Below, piece after piece: positions 9,324-18,718 of a stretch of 64,000 bases of DNA (position 1 is its first letter; every line of letters begins with the position of its first letter). The stretch lies in NCBI RefSeq assembly GCF_008065135.1, contig NZ_CP042914.1, forward strand, positions 7,421,404 through 7,485,403, read 5' to 3'. The translations under genes and the position numbers were made by a program. The stretch is from Roseimaritima ulvae (GTDB lineage: Bacteria > Planctomycetota > Planctomycetia > Pirellulales > Pirellulaceae). Under the pieces are notes generated by a model that saw nothing but the letters and a program-made list of their open reading frames with translations, was not told the DNA's origin and did no database searches.

Positions 9324-12089
9324 TTATGGCACAAAGACGAATTCGTTGGTGTTTAACATCGCTCTGGCAAACGCCTGCCAACCGACTTGTTCAATAAACT
9401 GCGACGCGCTCTCGACCTCATCGGGTTCCGGTTGGCGAGCGAAACACAGCTCGTAGGCTCGCACAATTTTCTCCGTCCGCGAGGCTTCCGAAGCGTTGAG
9501 CCGCTGGACCAGAAAATCAGCCTGCTGCATCACAAACCGGCTGTTCAACAGATTCAAGGCTTGCAGCGGAGTGGTACTGCTGACCCGACGAGGCGTCACC
9601 TGGCTGCCATCGGGACAATCAAAGACGCCAAACACCGAATCGCGTTCCTGGCGGACTTTGGTCATATAGATCATCCGCCGCCAATCTTCCGGACCGTAAC
9701 TCGACTTGGGAAAGTAATGACGGACGTTTTCCGGTTCGACTTCAAAGGCGCTGAACCCGGGTCCACCGATGCGCAAATCCAGCTTGCCGGTCACCGACAA
9801 CATGCAATCTCGAATCGCTTCGGCTTCCAAACGCCGTGGTGGGAACCGCCACAGCAACCGCGAGCCGGCATCGACGGCCATGGCATCTTCACGGGGACGG
9901 CTGTCCTGGCGCCAAGTGTCGGACAGCAAGATCGAGCGGTGCAAACGCTTCAGCGACCAGCCGCCGGCGACCAATTCGCTGGCCAACCAATCCAACAGTT
10001 GGGGATGCGTGGGATCGGTCCCGTTGGCTCCGAAATCGCTCGGCGTATCCACAATCCCGGTACCGAAATGCCCCTGCCACAAACGGTTCACGATCACCCG
10101 AGCGGTCAAAGGATTGTTGGGATCGACGATCCAGCGGGCGATCGCCAGCCGTCGCTGTTGCTCCGGTGCATCGGCGTCCAACCGCAGATCGCTCAACGCC
10201 TGCAGAGCTGCCGGGGCAACCTGTTCACGCTGCGCACCGGGTTCCCCGCGATACAGACGGTGCGTCGGTCCGGGTTGCTGGAAGGTCCCAGCATACACTT
10301 TTTTTGGTTCCGACAACGTGTCGCGTCGGCGATTCAGCTGTTCCAGTTCGGCATACAGCGTCCGCCCCTGCTGGGCCACGTCCGCGGGGAAAGTATCAAA
10401 CGCATACCGTGGTTCGTCGTCCGCGTCGTTTCCCAGGCTGCGGCGATCCTGCGAACTGGCGACCGGTTGCCACAGTTGCCCATCCAAAGAAACATCGATT
10501 TGGTAGTTGGTTGCCACGCGATCGTTGTACTGGGACTCGCGATCACGCCCCCAGACAACTTCGTGAATGTCCAGCTCATCCGGTAATTCGATCTGCACCC
10601 AACCGCCGGAAACCTGGCTGCAGATCCAGCTCTGCGGGTTGCCGTAGCGACCATCGTTGATCTGTGCCAGTTTATGCAAGGGATGGGTAAAGTCGCCCGA
10701 TGACGTCGCTTTGGCGCCGGCCGTCGCGAGCGCTACGTTCCGCTGGCCGGCATAGATTTCCAATTCGTCGATGCAGGGCTGGCCGCCGTTGGTGGCATGG
10801 ATGGTAAACCGTACGAACCGGGCTCGCGTCGGAGCAAAGGTTTCCACATTGCGTTTGGCATTCACGGCCGCTCGCAAACCATCCTCAGCGGTTCGCAGGA
10901 ATTTTTTCAGGCTCTGTCGCCGTTCGCGGATCTGCTGGGTTAAGGCCTCGAGTTCGCGGGTGGTTTGCGGCGCCGGCGGCAGCGTTCGCTCGGCGTGTTG
11001 GACACCGGCGAACACCGCTTGCATGGCGTAGTAGTCGGTTTGCGAGATCGGGTCAAATTTGTGGTTGTGGCAGCGTGCACAACCAATGGTCAATCCCAGG
11101 AAGGCGGTGCCCGTGGTATTGATGATGTCAGCCAGTTCGTCCTGTCGCTGGGCCAGCGTTAACTCCAGGTTCTTCCCCTTCACCAAATCGTAGGGGCCGG
11201 CGACCAGGAATCCCGTTCCCACGCCCTCGCCGACGGCGTCCCCAGCGATCTGCTGCACTACAAATTCGTCGAACGGCTTGTCGTCGTTAAGGGAATCGAT
11301 CACCCAGTCGCGAAAGGGCCACGCGTTGGGACGTTCGCGATTGGTTTCGAATCCGTGCGTCTCGCCGAACCGCACCAGGTCCAGCCAATGCGCCGCCCAG
11401 CGTTCGCCATAGCGAGGACTGTCCAGCACTTCGTCCACCAGCAATTCCCAGGCGTCGGGACGCTGGTCATCGACAAAGGCTTGCACCTGATGGGGCGTGG
11501 GCGGCAGACCGTGCATGACCAGAAACAGCCGGCGGATCAAACGGCGTCGATCAGCCGCCGCGGACATATCCAACCCGGCGTCGCTCAATTTGGCTCGCAC
11601 AAAGGCATCGATCGGATTGCGGTCGGAGACGCCGTCGTCGGCGACGGTCGTTGGCACCTGCGGTCGGCGAATCGGCTGGAACGACCAGTGATCGATCGTC
11701 TGGTCCGCCAACTGCTCGGCAGCCGACTGCCAAGCCGGCGCGTTGTTCACCCAGGCCCGCAGGTGGGCGAGTTGTTCGTCTGACAGTGGATCGCCATCGG
11801 GCGGCATCCGCGAATCTTCATCCTCGGTCGTCACCCGTTCGATTAAATAACTGCCTGCGGCATCGCCTGGCACGATCACCCGTTCGCCCGAATCACCGCC
11901 GGCCAGCGCCGCCAGAGGCGATTCCAGCGACAGGTTGGATTCGGCCAAATCGGTGCCGTGGCAGTCGATGCAGTGTTCCTGAAAGATCGGCAGCACGTCG
12001 CGTTGGAAGTCGGTCTCCGCAGCCGCTAAACAAGCTGCTGCGAGGGTACAGCCAATAAAAAAACTGCAGATGCGAAGCGATGGATTCAT
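9324..12089 (-). CDS. PSD1 / planctomycete cytochrome-c domain protein (DUF1549-DUF1553) with discoidin-like insert
   Basis: About 921 residues with an N-terminal signal peptide. A PSCyt1 domain with the haem-binding motif HCIDCH lies at about residue 40 and is followed by a [12 protein letters not shown] Met-containing loop. DUF1549 follows (residues about 160-370, [48 protein letters not shown], itself a second CxxCH). Residues about 430-560 form an F5/8-type C (discoidin-like) carbohydrate-binding module, and DUF1553 ([26 protein letters not shown]) completes the protein. I chose ATG 12089; GTG 12095 is the alternative. It lies directly upstream of a DUF1501 gene. The substrate-binding insert suggests glycan contact at the cell surface or in the periplasm (inference). 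Confidence 0.9.
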   Translation of the reverse strand: MNPSLRICSFFIGCTLAAACLAAAETDFQRDVLPIFQEHCIDCHGTDLAESNLSLESPLAALAGGDSGERVIVPGDAAGSYLIERVTTEDEDSRMPPDGDPLSDEQLAHLRAWVNNAPAWQSAAEQLADQTIDHWSFQPIRRPQVPTTVADDGVSDRNPIDAFVRAKLSDAGLDMSAAADRRRLIRRLFLVMHGLPPTPHQVQAFVDDQRPDAWELLVDEVLDSPRYGERWAAHWLDLVRFGETHGFETNRERPNAWPFRDWVIDSLNDDKPFDEFVVQQIAGDAVGEGVGTGFLVAGPYDLVKGKNLELTLAQRQDELADIINTTGTAFLGLTIGCARCHNHKFDPISQTDYYAMQAVFAGVQHAERTLPPAPQTTRELEALTQQIRERRQSLKKFLRTAEDGLRAAVNAKRNVETFAPTRARFVRFTIHATNGGQPCIDELEIYAGQRNVALATAGAKATSSGDFTHPLHKLAQINDGRYGNPQSWICSQVSGGWVQIELPDELDIHEVVWGRDRESQYNDRVATNYQIDVSLDGQLWQPVASSQDRRSLGNDADDEPRYAFDTFPADVAQQGRTLYAELEQLNRRRDTLSEPKKVYAGTFQQPGPTHRLYRGEPGAQREQVAPAALQALSDLRLDADAPEQQRRLAIARWIVDPNNPLTARVIVNRLWQGHFGTGIVDTPSDFGANGTDPTHPQLLDWLASELVAGGWSLKRLHRSILLSDTWRQDSRPREDAMAVDAGSRLLWRFPPRRLEAEAIRDCMLSVTGKLDLRIGGPGFSAFEVEPENVRHYFPKSSYGPEDWRRMIYMTKVRQERDSVFGVFDCPDGSQVTPRRVSSTTPLQALNLLNSRFVMQQADFLVQRLNASEASRTEKIVRAYELCFARQPEPDEVESASQFIEQVGWQAFARAMLNTNEFVFVP

Positions 12090-12605
12090 GATCACGGTCG
12101 TTGGGCGGGGAGCACGCGATTACGGAATCGGCCGACCTGCCGGTCCGTTGATGAAGATCTCGCGTCCTGGGGCCCCCATTATAGCCGCTACGGAGGACGT
12201 CGATGGAAAGTTACTCAGCCGGCCAGAAGAAAGTCCGTAGCTACGCTCGCCAGAGCGTGGGACCGCGGCGACTCAGCGAATGGGAAGCCAAGTGGATGGC
12301 AAGCTAGGCGGAGGCCTGGTGGTTGCGTCGGGGCATAGGGTGCGAGCAAATGCAATTGACCGCCGGTGACGTATTCGTCGGCGCCTGTGGCTACGTCGTT
12401 TAACCCGTAGCCGCAGGAGCCTCAAAATGCGTTGCCCACACCATTGAGCATGACAGGCTCCGAAGGCGCCGGCGTTGTCCGCCGGGGCGTGTGAATCGAA
12501 GCGAACAGGTGGTGGGGATCGAGTGTGATCGCCAATATCCGTGGCGGCTCGCGCCGGTGCCTGCGGCTACGGGTTAAACGATCAAGTGGACGGCTTGCTG
12601 GCTGG
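12090..12605. other. Intergenic region with Family B copy and an additional hairpin repeat
   Basis: No credible gene seen. It contains a Family B palindrome at 12236-12261. A second palindromic repeat, built from CCTGYGGCTACG and its complement, lies at about 12384-12418. A partial inverted copy of this second repeat (CCTGCGGCTACGGGTTAAAC) lies at 12561-12580. The upstream promoter of the 12089 gene must lie in the first 100 bases or so. Confidence 0.7.
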
Positions 12606-14006
12606 CTAGGCCAGGATGTCTTGCATGACGTTGCCGTGGACGTCGGTCAGCCGGAAGTCGCGGCCGGCGTAGCGGTACGTCAGCTGGGTGTGGTCGAGTC
12701 CCAACAGGTGCAAGATGGTGGCGTGCCAATCGTGGATGTGGCACTTGTTCTCGACGGCTTCGAAACCGTGCTCATCGGTGGCCCCGTAGCTGAAGCCGCC
12801 TTTGACGCCACCACCGGCCATCCAGGTGGTGTAGCCTTTGTTGTTGTGGTTGCGGCCGTCACCGTTCTGAGCCGCCGGCGTGCGTCCGAACTCGCCGCCC
12901 CAGATCACCAGCGTATCTTTCAGCAGATCGCGTTGCTTCAGATCCTGCAGCAAACCGGCGATGGGTTGGTCGCAACCTTCGGCGCGGGCCTTGTGATCTT
13001 GCGTCAAGTTGAAATGCTGGTCCCAGTTGCCGTGAGTGACTTCGACAAATCGCACGCCGGCTTCGATAAACCGTCGCGCGAGCAGGCACTGTTTGCCAAA
13101 ATTGGCGGTGGGCCCATCCTCGGCTCCGTACATGGCCAGCGTTTCGCGACTCTCATTCGACGTATCCATCAGTTCGGGCATGGCGTCCTGCATCCGGAAC
13201 GCCAACTCATAGGACTCGATAACGCCTTCGACGCCGGGCTGGAATTCATCGCGTTCGAGTTTCTCCTGGTTCAGCGATTGGACAAAATCCAATTGGCGAC
13301 GTTGCTGCGATTTGCTCAGCCGAGCGTTGCGGATATCCGGCACCGACTCCGCGGTACCGCCGGCAGCGAAGCGATTCGCGCGGCCTCCGCGTCCGACCTT
13401 CGAGCCGCCGTAGATGGCCGGCAAAAAAGCGCTGCCGTAGTTGCGTGAACTGCCGGCCGGCGGACTGAGCGAAACGAAGCCGGGCAAGCTGTCGTTTTCG
13501 GTCCCCAAGCCGTACAGCGTCCAGGCTCCCAACGAAGGCCGAATGAACTGCGCGGTGCCGGTGTGCATTTGCGTCATCGCGCCGGGATGCACCGGTTGGT
13601 CACACTGCATGGAACGGATCAAACACAAGTCATCGGCGTGCTGGGCGACCTGCGGGAACAGATCGGAAATCCACAATCCGCTTTCCCCACGCTGCCGGAA
13701 CTCCCACGGCGAGCGGAGCAGACTGCCGCCGTATCGTCCGCGTTTGCCGTGGTCGCGATTTAATTGCGGCTTGTAGTCAAAGGTATCGACGTGCGAGGGA
13801 CCTCCCTGCATGCACAAGAAGATGACGCGTTTGGCGCGGGCCGGAAAGTGTGGCGAACGCGGAGCCAAGGGATTGGTGTCGGGCTTGTCGGCCGCACCGG
13901 CCGCTTGCTGGGCTGCCAAACGCGTGCTGATGCCGCTGAACGCCAAGTACCCGAAACCGGCCGAAACCGTCTGCAACGCTTGACGACGGGAAATCACAGG
14001 AAACAT
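12606..14006 (-). CDS. DUF1501 protein, second paralogue
   Basis: 466 residues from ATG 14006, with AAGG 8 bases upstream; the longer frame is not needed. The N terminus VISRRQALQTVSAGFGYLA is Tat-like. The domain pattern matches the copy at 7852: KRVIFLCMQGGPSHVDTFDYKP, MTQMHTGTAQF, GGEFGRTPAAQNGDGRNHNNKG, ATILHLLGLDHTQLTYRYAGRDFRLTDVHG. It starts 10 bases after the stop of the upstream PSD1 gene, so the two are surely one transcription unit. Sequence identity with the other DUF1501 protein is low, so this is an old paralogue rather than a recent duplication. Confidence 0.9.
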   Translation of the reverse strand: MFPVISRRQALQTVSAGFGYLAFSGISTRLAAQQAAGAADKPDTNPLAPRSPHFPARAKRVIFLCMQGGPSHVDTFDYKPQLNRDHGKRGRYGGSLLRSPWEFRQRGESGLWISDLFPQVAQHADDLCLIRSMQCDQPVHPGAMTQMHTGTAQFIRPSLGAWTLYGLGTENDSLPGFVSLSPPAGSSRNYGSAFLPAIYGGSKVGRGGRANRFAAGGTAESVPDIRNARLSKSQQRRQLDFVQSLNQEKLERDEFQPGVEGVIESYELAFRMQDAMPELMDTSNESRETLAMYGAEDGPTANFGKQCLLARRFIEAGVRFVEVTHGNWDQHFNLTQDHKARAEGCDQPIAGLLQDLKQRDLLKDTLVIWGGEFGRTPAAQNGDGRNHNNKGYTTWMAGGGVKGGFSYGATDEHGFEAVENKCHIHDWHATILHLLGLDHTQLTYRYAGRDFRLTDVHGNVMQDILA

Positions 14007-14016
14007 AGTGGGAACC

Positions 14017-16779
14017 TTAATCGATAAAACGGAATTCGGCCGAAGCAAACAAACTCTGACACAACACTGCCAACGCCTGAGCGTCATCGGTGGTTGACTG
14101 TAGATCTCGCATCAAGCGAGCGGCCGCGGAGCTTTCGCTGGCCGTGGGCAAACGGGCGAAGGTCAACCGAAACGCCTCGTCAATGCGGTCTTCGAACCGG
14201 CGGTGCCGCTTGGCAATCCGCTCCGCCAGCGACTGACTCTGCTGGATCACAAAGGGATTGTTCATCATGTATAAGGCTTGATTGGCCGTGTTGGAGGTTT
14301 CGCGTGTTCCGATCGGGCTGTTGGCGTCGGCAAAGTCAAACACCTCCAGACAACGTGGTTCCTCGTCCCGTACGATCGGCAAGTACACGCTGCGGAACTT
14401 GGCGTCTTCCATATCCAACGCGTTGGCGGCTTGCCGAGCCAACTCCCGTAACTGGGTCTGCATCTCGCGTTGCGTCGCCTCGCGAACCTCCCGCATGCGT
14501 GCCGCCTCTCCACGGCCGCCCTGCCCTCGTCCCGCTGGTCCACGCCCGGCTTGCCCGCGTCCGAACGGTCCCCGTCCAAACTGACCACGGCCGAACTGGC
14601 CCCTCTCAAACTGGCCGCGACCGTCGGTGTCGCCCGACCGCTGCCGAGCTCGCACCAAGGCCTGCTGACGGATTTCTTCCACTTGCTTGCGGATCTGTTG
14701 CCGGGGATCGCCCAGCACGCCATCGCGGACGCGAACATATCCCGCTTCGGCCACCACCGATGCGACGGGACGCTCCAAGTCCAGCTCGCCGCTAATACTC
14801 AGCATGCTGTCGCGGATCGCTTCGGCGTCCAAACGTTTGGCGTTGGCACGCCACAACAGGGCATTGTCGGGATCGCGTTGGTGATACTCAGGGTTAAAGT
14901 CGGAAGCGACTCGATAGATCCGTGAGGTGGCGATCTCGCGGACGATTTCTTTCACCGACCAATCGGATTGCATGAACCGCACAGCCAGATAGTCCAGCAA
15001 TTCCGGATGGCTGGGACTGGCGCCGGTAACCCCAAAATTCTCAGTGCTGGTCACGATGCCCCGCCCCATCATGGTCTGCCAGATGCGGTTAACCATCACC
15101 CGAGCGGTCAAGGGATTCTGTTCGCTGCCGATCCAGCGAGCCAATTCCAATCGCCCACTGGAGGCGGGATCGATCTGCAGTGGCTGTTCGCACAGCACCT
15201 GCGGCACACCGCGAGCAACAACCTGTCCGGGTTGGTCGATTTCACCACGGATCAGCACGCGAGCGTCTTGGAAGGGAGCCTGTTCTTGGACTCCCATACA
15301 GTAGCTGCGCGGATTTCCGTCATCATCCACCACGGCCAACTGAGCCGACAGATCGGCCATTCGGTTTTGCAGTCGCAGGGCGTTCATCTGTCCGCCGCCG
15401 GTCTGTCCGCCGGAGCGACGTTGGCGCCGAGCCTCCAGCAATTCCTGCTCGGTATCGGCAAACTCTTGTTTCAAATCGGCCAATTCCTGGGCCGTGTAGC
15501 GTCGTCCGACGGGGCGTGGATCTTGCACCGGCAACTGCAGCAAACTGCTGGCTCGCCGGGCTTGCACGTTCGTGTAGCCGCCCATGTCCGAGGGCGGGTT
15601 GCCGAAATAAGTCGTCATGTTGCGAAAGATGCCAGCCATCGCGTAGTAATCGGTTTGAGGGATGGCATCGAACTTGTGATCGTGGCAGCGAGCGCAGGCG
15701 ACCGAGGTTCCCAGAAAGACACGCGTAGTCGTATCGATCTGTTCGTCGATCAAGTCGTTGGCAAATTGCACCCGGTTCTGCTCGTTGACGTTCTTCGCGC
15801 CCATCGCCAAAAAGGCCGTACCGATCAACTGCTCGGCCCACTGCGCGTCGTCTTTGGCGGGCAACAGATCGCCGGCCAATTGTTCCTGTACAAATTGATT
15901 GAAGGGCTTGTCGGCGTTGAAGGAATCGATCACATAGTCGCGATACCGCCAGGCATGCGGATACGTCATATTGACTTCGCGTCCGGTCGATTCGGCATAA
16001 CGAGCGACGTCCAGCCAGTGCCGACCCCACCGCTCGCCGAACTGCGGCTTCTGCAGCAACCGCTCCACCACCATGGCTACCGCGTCGTCCGGATCACGTT
16101 GCCACTGCTCGTCGAACCATTCCAATTGTTGCGGCGTAGGCGGCAAGCCCACCAGATCGAAGCACAGCCGCCGCAGCACGTGATTGGCCGCCGCGTCGGC
16201 GGCCGGCAGCATCTCGGCTTGCTGCAGCCTGGCTAACACAAAGTGGTCGACTTCCGTGTTGGGCCAAGCCGCATTGTCGACCGTGGGCAGCGATGGCATC
16301 CGCGGCGGCTGATAGGCCCAGAAGGAATGCCGAGCTTGTTCGATATCCTCCGGTGCAATCGTCGATTTGATTTCGGTGATCACCGTCTCGCGCGGGTCGG
16401 CCGCGCCGCTTTCGATCCATTTGCGAAAATCAGCAATCACCTCCGGCGACAGTTTTCGCTTCGGCGGCATCACAAAGTCTTGATGCGTGATGGCGTTATA
16501 TAACAGGCTCTGTTCCAGATCGCCGGGCACAATCGCCGGCCCGCTGCTGCCGCCGACATGCGTCAGTTGTTTGGTGTCGAGCCGCAGTCCGCCGCGTGCA
16601 TTGCCGGTCTTGTTGGAGTGGCAGCCATAGCACTCCTTTACCAACACCGGGCGAATCTTGGTTTCGAAAAAATCCAACTCCTCGGCCGTCGGCTCCGCGG
16701 CAATCCCCACACGGCACGCCAGGACGCCGGCCAACAACCCTATCCAGACAAAACCGCGAGCGACTGGAGCAATCTGCAT
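14017..16779 (-). CDS. PSD1 / planctomycete cytochrome-c domain protein (DUF1549-DUF1553) with RG-rich insert
   Basis: About 920 residues from ATG 16779 (signal peptide VARGFVWIGLLAGVLACRVG). PSCyt1 haem motif ECYGCH at about residue 50 with a MPPKRKLSPE loop; DUF1549 with LPPTPQQLEWF, FGERWGRHWLDVARYAES and CARCHDHKFDAIP; DUF1553 with RVMVNRIWQTMMGRGIV and RRLDAEAIRDSMLS. About residues 715-760 (bases roughly 14497-14640) are a low-complexity run of RGQFGRGPFGRG-type repeats inserted before the C-terminal conserved block. A coiled-coil-like segment (LADLKQEFADTEQELLEARR) lies mid-protein. Upstream partner of the DUF1501 gene at 12606. Confidence 0.9.
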   Translation of the reverse strand: MQIAPVARGFVWIGLLAGVLACRVGIAAEPTAEELDFFETKIRPVLVKECYGCHSNKTGNARGGLRLDTKQLTHVGGSSGPAIVPGDLEQSLLYNAITHQDFVMPPKRKLSPEVIADFRKWIESGAADPRETVITEIKSTIAPEDIEQARHSFWAYQPPRMPSLPTVDNAAWPNTEVDHFVLARLQQAEMLPAADAAANHVLRRLCFDLVGLPPTPQQLEWFDEQWQRDPDDAVAMVVERLLQKPQFGERWGRHWLDVARYAESTGREVNMTYPHAWRYRDYVIDSFNADKPFNQFVQEQLAGDLLPAKDDAQWAEQLIGTAFLAMGAKNVNEQNRVQFANDLIDEQIDTTTRVFLGTSVACARCHDHKFDAIPQTDYYAMAGIFRNMTTYFGNPPSDMGGYTNVQARRASSLLQLPVQDPRPVGRRYTAQELADLKQEFADTEQELLEARRQRRSGGQTGGGQMNALRLQNRMADLSAQLAVVDDDGNPRSYCMGVQEQAPFQDARVLIRGEIDQPGQVVARGVPQVLCEQPLQIDPASSGRLELARWIGSEQNPLTARVMVNRIWQTMMGRGIVTSTENFGVTGASPSHPELLDYLAVRFMQSDWSVKEIVREIATSRIYRVASDFNPEYHQRDPDNALLWRANAKRLDAEAIRDSMLSISGELDLERPVASVVAEAGYVRVRDGVLGDPRQQIRKQVEEIRQQALVRARQRSGDTDGRGQFERGQFGRGQFGRGPFGRGQAGRGPAGRGQGGRGEAARMREVREATQREMQTQLRELARQAANALDMEDAKFRSVYLPIVRDEEPRCLEVFDFADANSPIGTRETSNTANQALYMMNNPFVIQQSQSLAERIAKRHRRFEDRIDEAFRLTFARLPTASESSAAARLMRDLQSTTDDAQALAVLCQSLFASAEFRFID

Positions 16780-17214
16780 GGGACCAGACTTCTTCGTTGG
16801 AGTAGCAAACGAGCGATGAGCCAAGAAATTAGGACTCCCCCTTAAACCATACCCGTTACCAATAGTTTCGTTGACTTTTTTCTCGCCCCGGCCCCGCCCC
16901 GTTCCCCAGAAGCAAGACAGCACCCCCCGACGGCGCCGCGTCGTTCCCGATTAACCCGCAAAACCCTACCCAGCCTCACGCGCGGACCATTCGGCAAAAC
17001 GCGGCCCCAAATTCCAGTACCTGCCTGGCGGCGCCCGGTTTCTTGACCAGAACGCCTGCTGGCCGGCCGATAGCCGAGTAAAGAGTGAAGACGAGCGCCA
17101 ACCAAACAGGGTGGGTCCGTCAGCAAGGTTTTACCAACAATTCATTCGCAAACTCCAAGTGGCCCGCGGTTGCGAGCCATCGCGGCAGTTTGGCGAGTGA
17201 GGAGAAATAACATT
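16780..17214. other. Divergent intergenic region, no gene seen
   Basis: Separates the PSD1 gene from the divergently transcribed porin. I see no credible coding frame or repeat. A GAGGAG purine run sits 10-12 bases before the porin ATG. This upstream region and the first 38 or so codons of the porin gene are not shared with the second porin copy. Confidence 0.6.
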
Positions 17215-18495
17215 ATGAAACTTAGTAAATTGGCGTTGGTCGCCGCGCTGGCATGTGCAATGCATGGTGGAAGCGTCTTCGGCCAAGAATGGACAAATTC
17301 CAACATCTCCCTGGCTTCCTGTTGCGAACCCAGCTGCGACGATGGCTGTGACAGCGGTTGCGACAGCGGCTGCGACAGCCACGGTGGCTTTGGTCTGGGA
17401 CTGGGCGATTGCTCGCTGGGTGACTGCTTGAGCTGTGGCGATTGCTGCATCGGCGATCCCTACGAAGTCTTCGGCGACTGCTACGGCTGGCACGTCGGTG
17501 GCTGGGGACAACTGGGGTATCACTCCAGCGACGCTGGCAACCGCTTCAACGACGATGCCGATGGCATCCGTCTGCAGCAGGCTTGGCTGTACGCCGAGAA
17601 AGCCGTCGACGGTAGCTGTGGCTTCGACATCGGCGGTCGCGCCGACTTCATGTACGGCATCGATGGACCCGACACCCAAGCCTTTGGCCCCAACGACGAT
17701 AGCTGGGACCAGGACTGGGACAACGGCGGATCGTACGGCTGGGCGATGCCTCAGTTGTACGTCGAAGCCGCTTATGGTGACCTGTCGGTTAAGGCCGGAC
17801 ATTTCTACACCATCATCGGTTACGAAGTCGTTGGCGCTCCGGACAACTTCTTCTACAGCCACGCCTACACGATGTACAACAACGAGCCGTTTACCCACAC
17901 CGGGTTCTTGGCCAGTTACGCCGCCAGCGAAGACCTGACGGTGTTCGCCGGCTACACCTTTGGTTGGGACAGCGGCTTCGAAGACAACGGCGATAACTTC
18001 CTGGGCGGTTTCTCGCTCGGATTGACCGAAGACATCTCCTTCACCTATGCCACCACCGTCGGTCGCTTCGGCACCAACTACAACGGCATGGGCGTTGTCG
18101 AAGACGGCTACATGCACTCCATGGTGCTGGACGTGGCTTTGAGCGAGAACCTGCAGTGGGTTTCGCAGTTCGACCTGATCGATACCGAGCGAGCCAGCGA
18201 CGGAGCGAGCATTCGCGAAGGCGCCGCGTTCGTCAACTACTTGATCTACGGCATCAACGACTGCACTTCGGTGGGGGTCCGCCACGAGTACTTCCATCGC
18301 AACGCCAGCCTGGCCGACGCGGCGGACGTGGACGTCAACGACCTGACGTTTGGAGTCAACCATCGGTTGAACGCCAACGTGATCGTGCGTCCCGAGCTTC
18401 GCTGGGACTGGGACGAAAACGGAGCGTTTGGTGCGAACGAGAACAATCGTGCGGCCCAGACGACCTTTGGTGTCGACGCCATCGTGACCTTCTAA
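17215..18495 (+). CDS. BBP2-type outer-membrane porin, Cys-rich N terminus (copy 1)
   Basis: 426 residues from ATG 17215, which begins a clean signal peptide (MKLSKLALVAALACAMHGG...FGQ). The mature N terminus is strikingly Cys-rich: CDDGCDSGCDSGCDS, then CSLGDCLSCGDCC and DCYGWHVGGW. The remainder alternates aromatic, amphipathic beta strands with Gly/Asp turns and ends in Phe (VDAIVTF), as expected for an outer-membrane beta barrel of the BBP2 (DUF1597) group abundant in planctomycetes. Codons from about 39 to the stop, plus the terminator, are almost identical to the gene at 28418-29704. Signal peptide and upstream region differ. Likely role: passive transport of small solutes. Confidence 0.8.
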   Translation: MKLSKLALVAALACAMHGGSVFGQEWTNSNISLASCCEPSCDDGCDSGCDSGCDSHGGFGLGLGDCSLGDCLSCGDCCIGDPYEVFGDCYGWHVGGWGQLGYHSSDAGNRFNDDADGIRLQQAWLYAEKAVDGSCGFDIGGRADFMYGIDGPDTQAFGPNDDSWDQDWDNGGSYGWAMPQLYVEAAYGDLSVKAGHFYTIIGYEVVGAPDNFFYSHAYTMYNNEPFTHTGFLASYAASEDLTVFAGYTFGWDSGFEDNGDNFLGGFSLGLTEDISFTYATTVGRFGTNYNGMGVVEDGYMHSMVLDVALSENLQWVSQFDLIDTERASDGASIREGAAFVNYLIYGINDCTSVGVRHEYFHRNASLADAADVDVNDLTFGVNHRLNANVIVRPELRWDWDENGAFGANENNRAAQTTFGVDAIVTF

Positions 18496-18623
18496 GTCCG
18501 CGATCGCGGTTGATCCGCCCTCGCGGCGACAAGGTCCTCAAAACAAAACCGGCTGGTGCTCGAAGCAAACACCAGCCGGTTTTTTTCGTTACAAAATCGT
18601 AGCTACCGTCGCCAGACGGTGGG
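17331..18623 (+). repeat. 1.29-kb near-identical inverted repeat, left copy
   Basis: Extends from about codon 39 of porin 1 through its stop, terminator and a Family B hairpin. It matches the reverse strand of 28291-29582 with only a handful of differences visible by eye: stop TAA versus TAG, a few silent changes and one T in the terminator run. Confidence 0.9.
18545..18587 (+). terminator. Rho-independent terminator of porin 1
   Basis: Stem ACCGGCTGGTG / CACCAGCCGGT with a loop of about 11 bases, followed by TTTTTTT; 50 bases after the porin stop. Confidence 0.9.
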
Positions 18624-18718
18624 GGGACGGAACGATTGCAAATTGCAAAATGGACATTGCAAGTTGCAAATTGGTGGGCCCGGGAGCATCGCTACGCTAC
18701 ACAGCTTGCGGAGCGCAA

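Noticed and set aside
17131-18363. Long antisense open frame (410 codons) opposite porin 1, and its twin opposite porin 2
   Set aside because: It is a shadow frame produced by the porin's codon bias. Both copies have it only because the porin sequence is duplicated; there is no start signal or recognisable domain.
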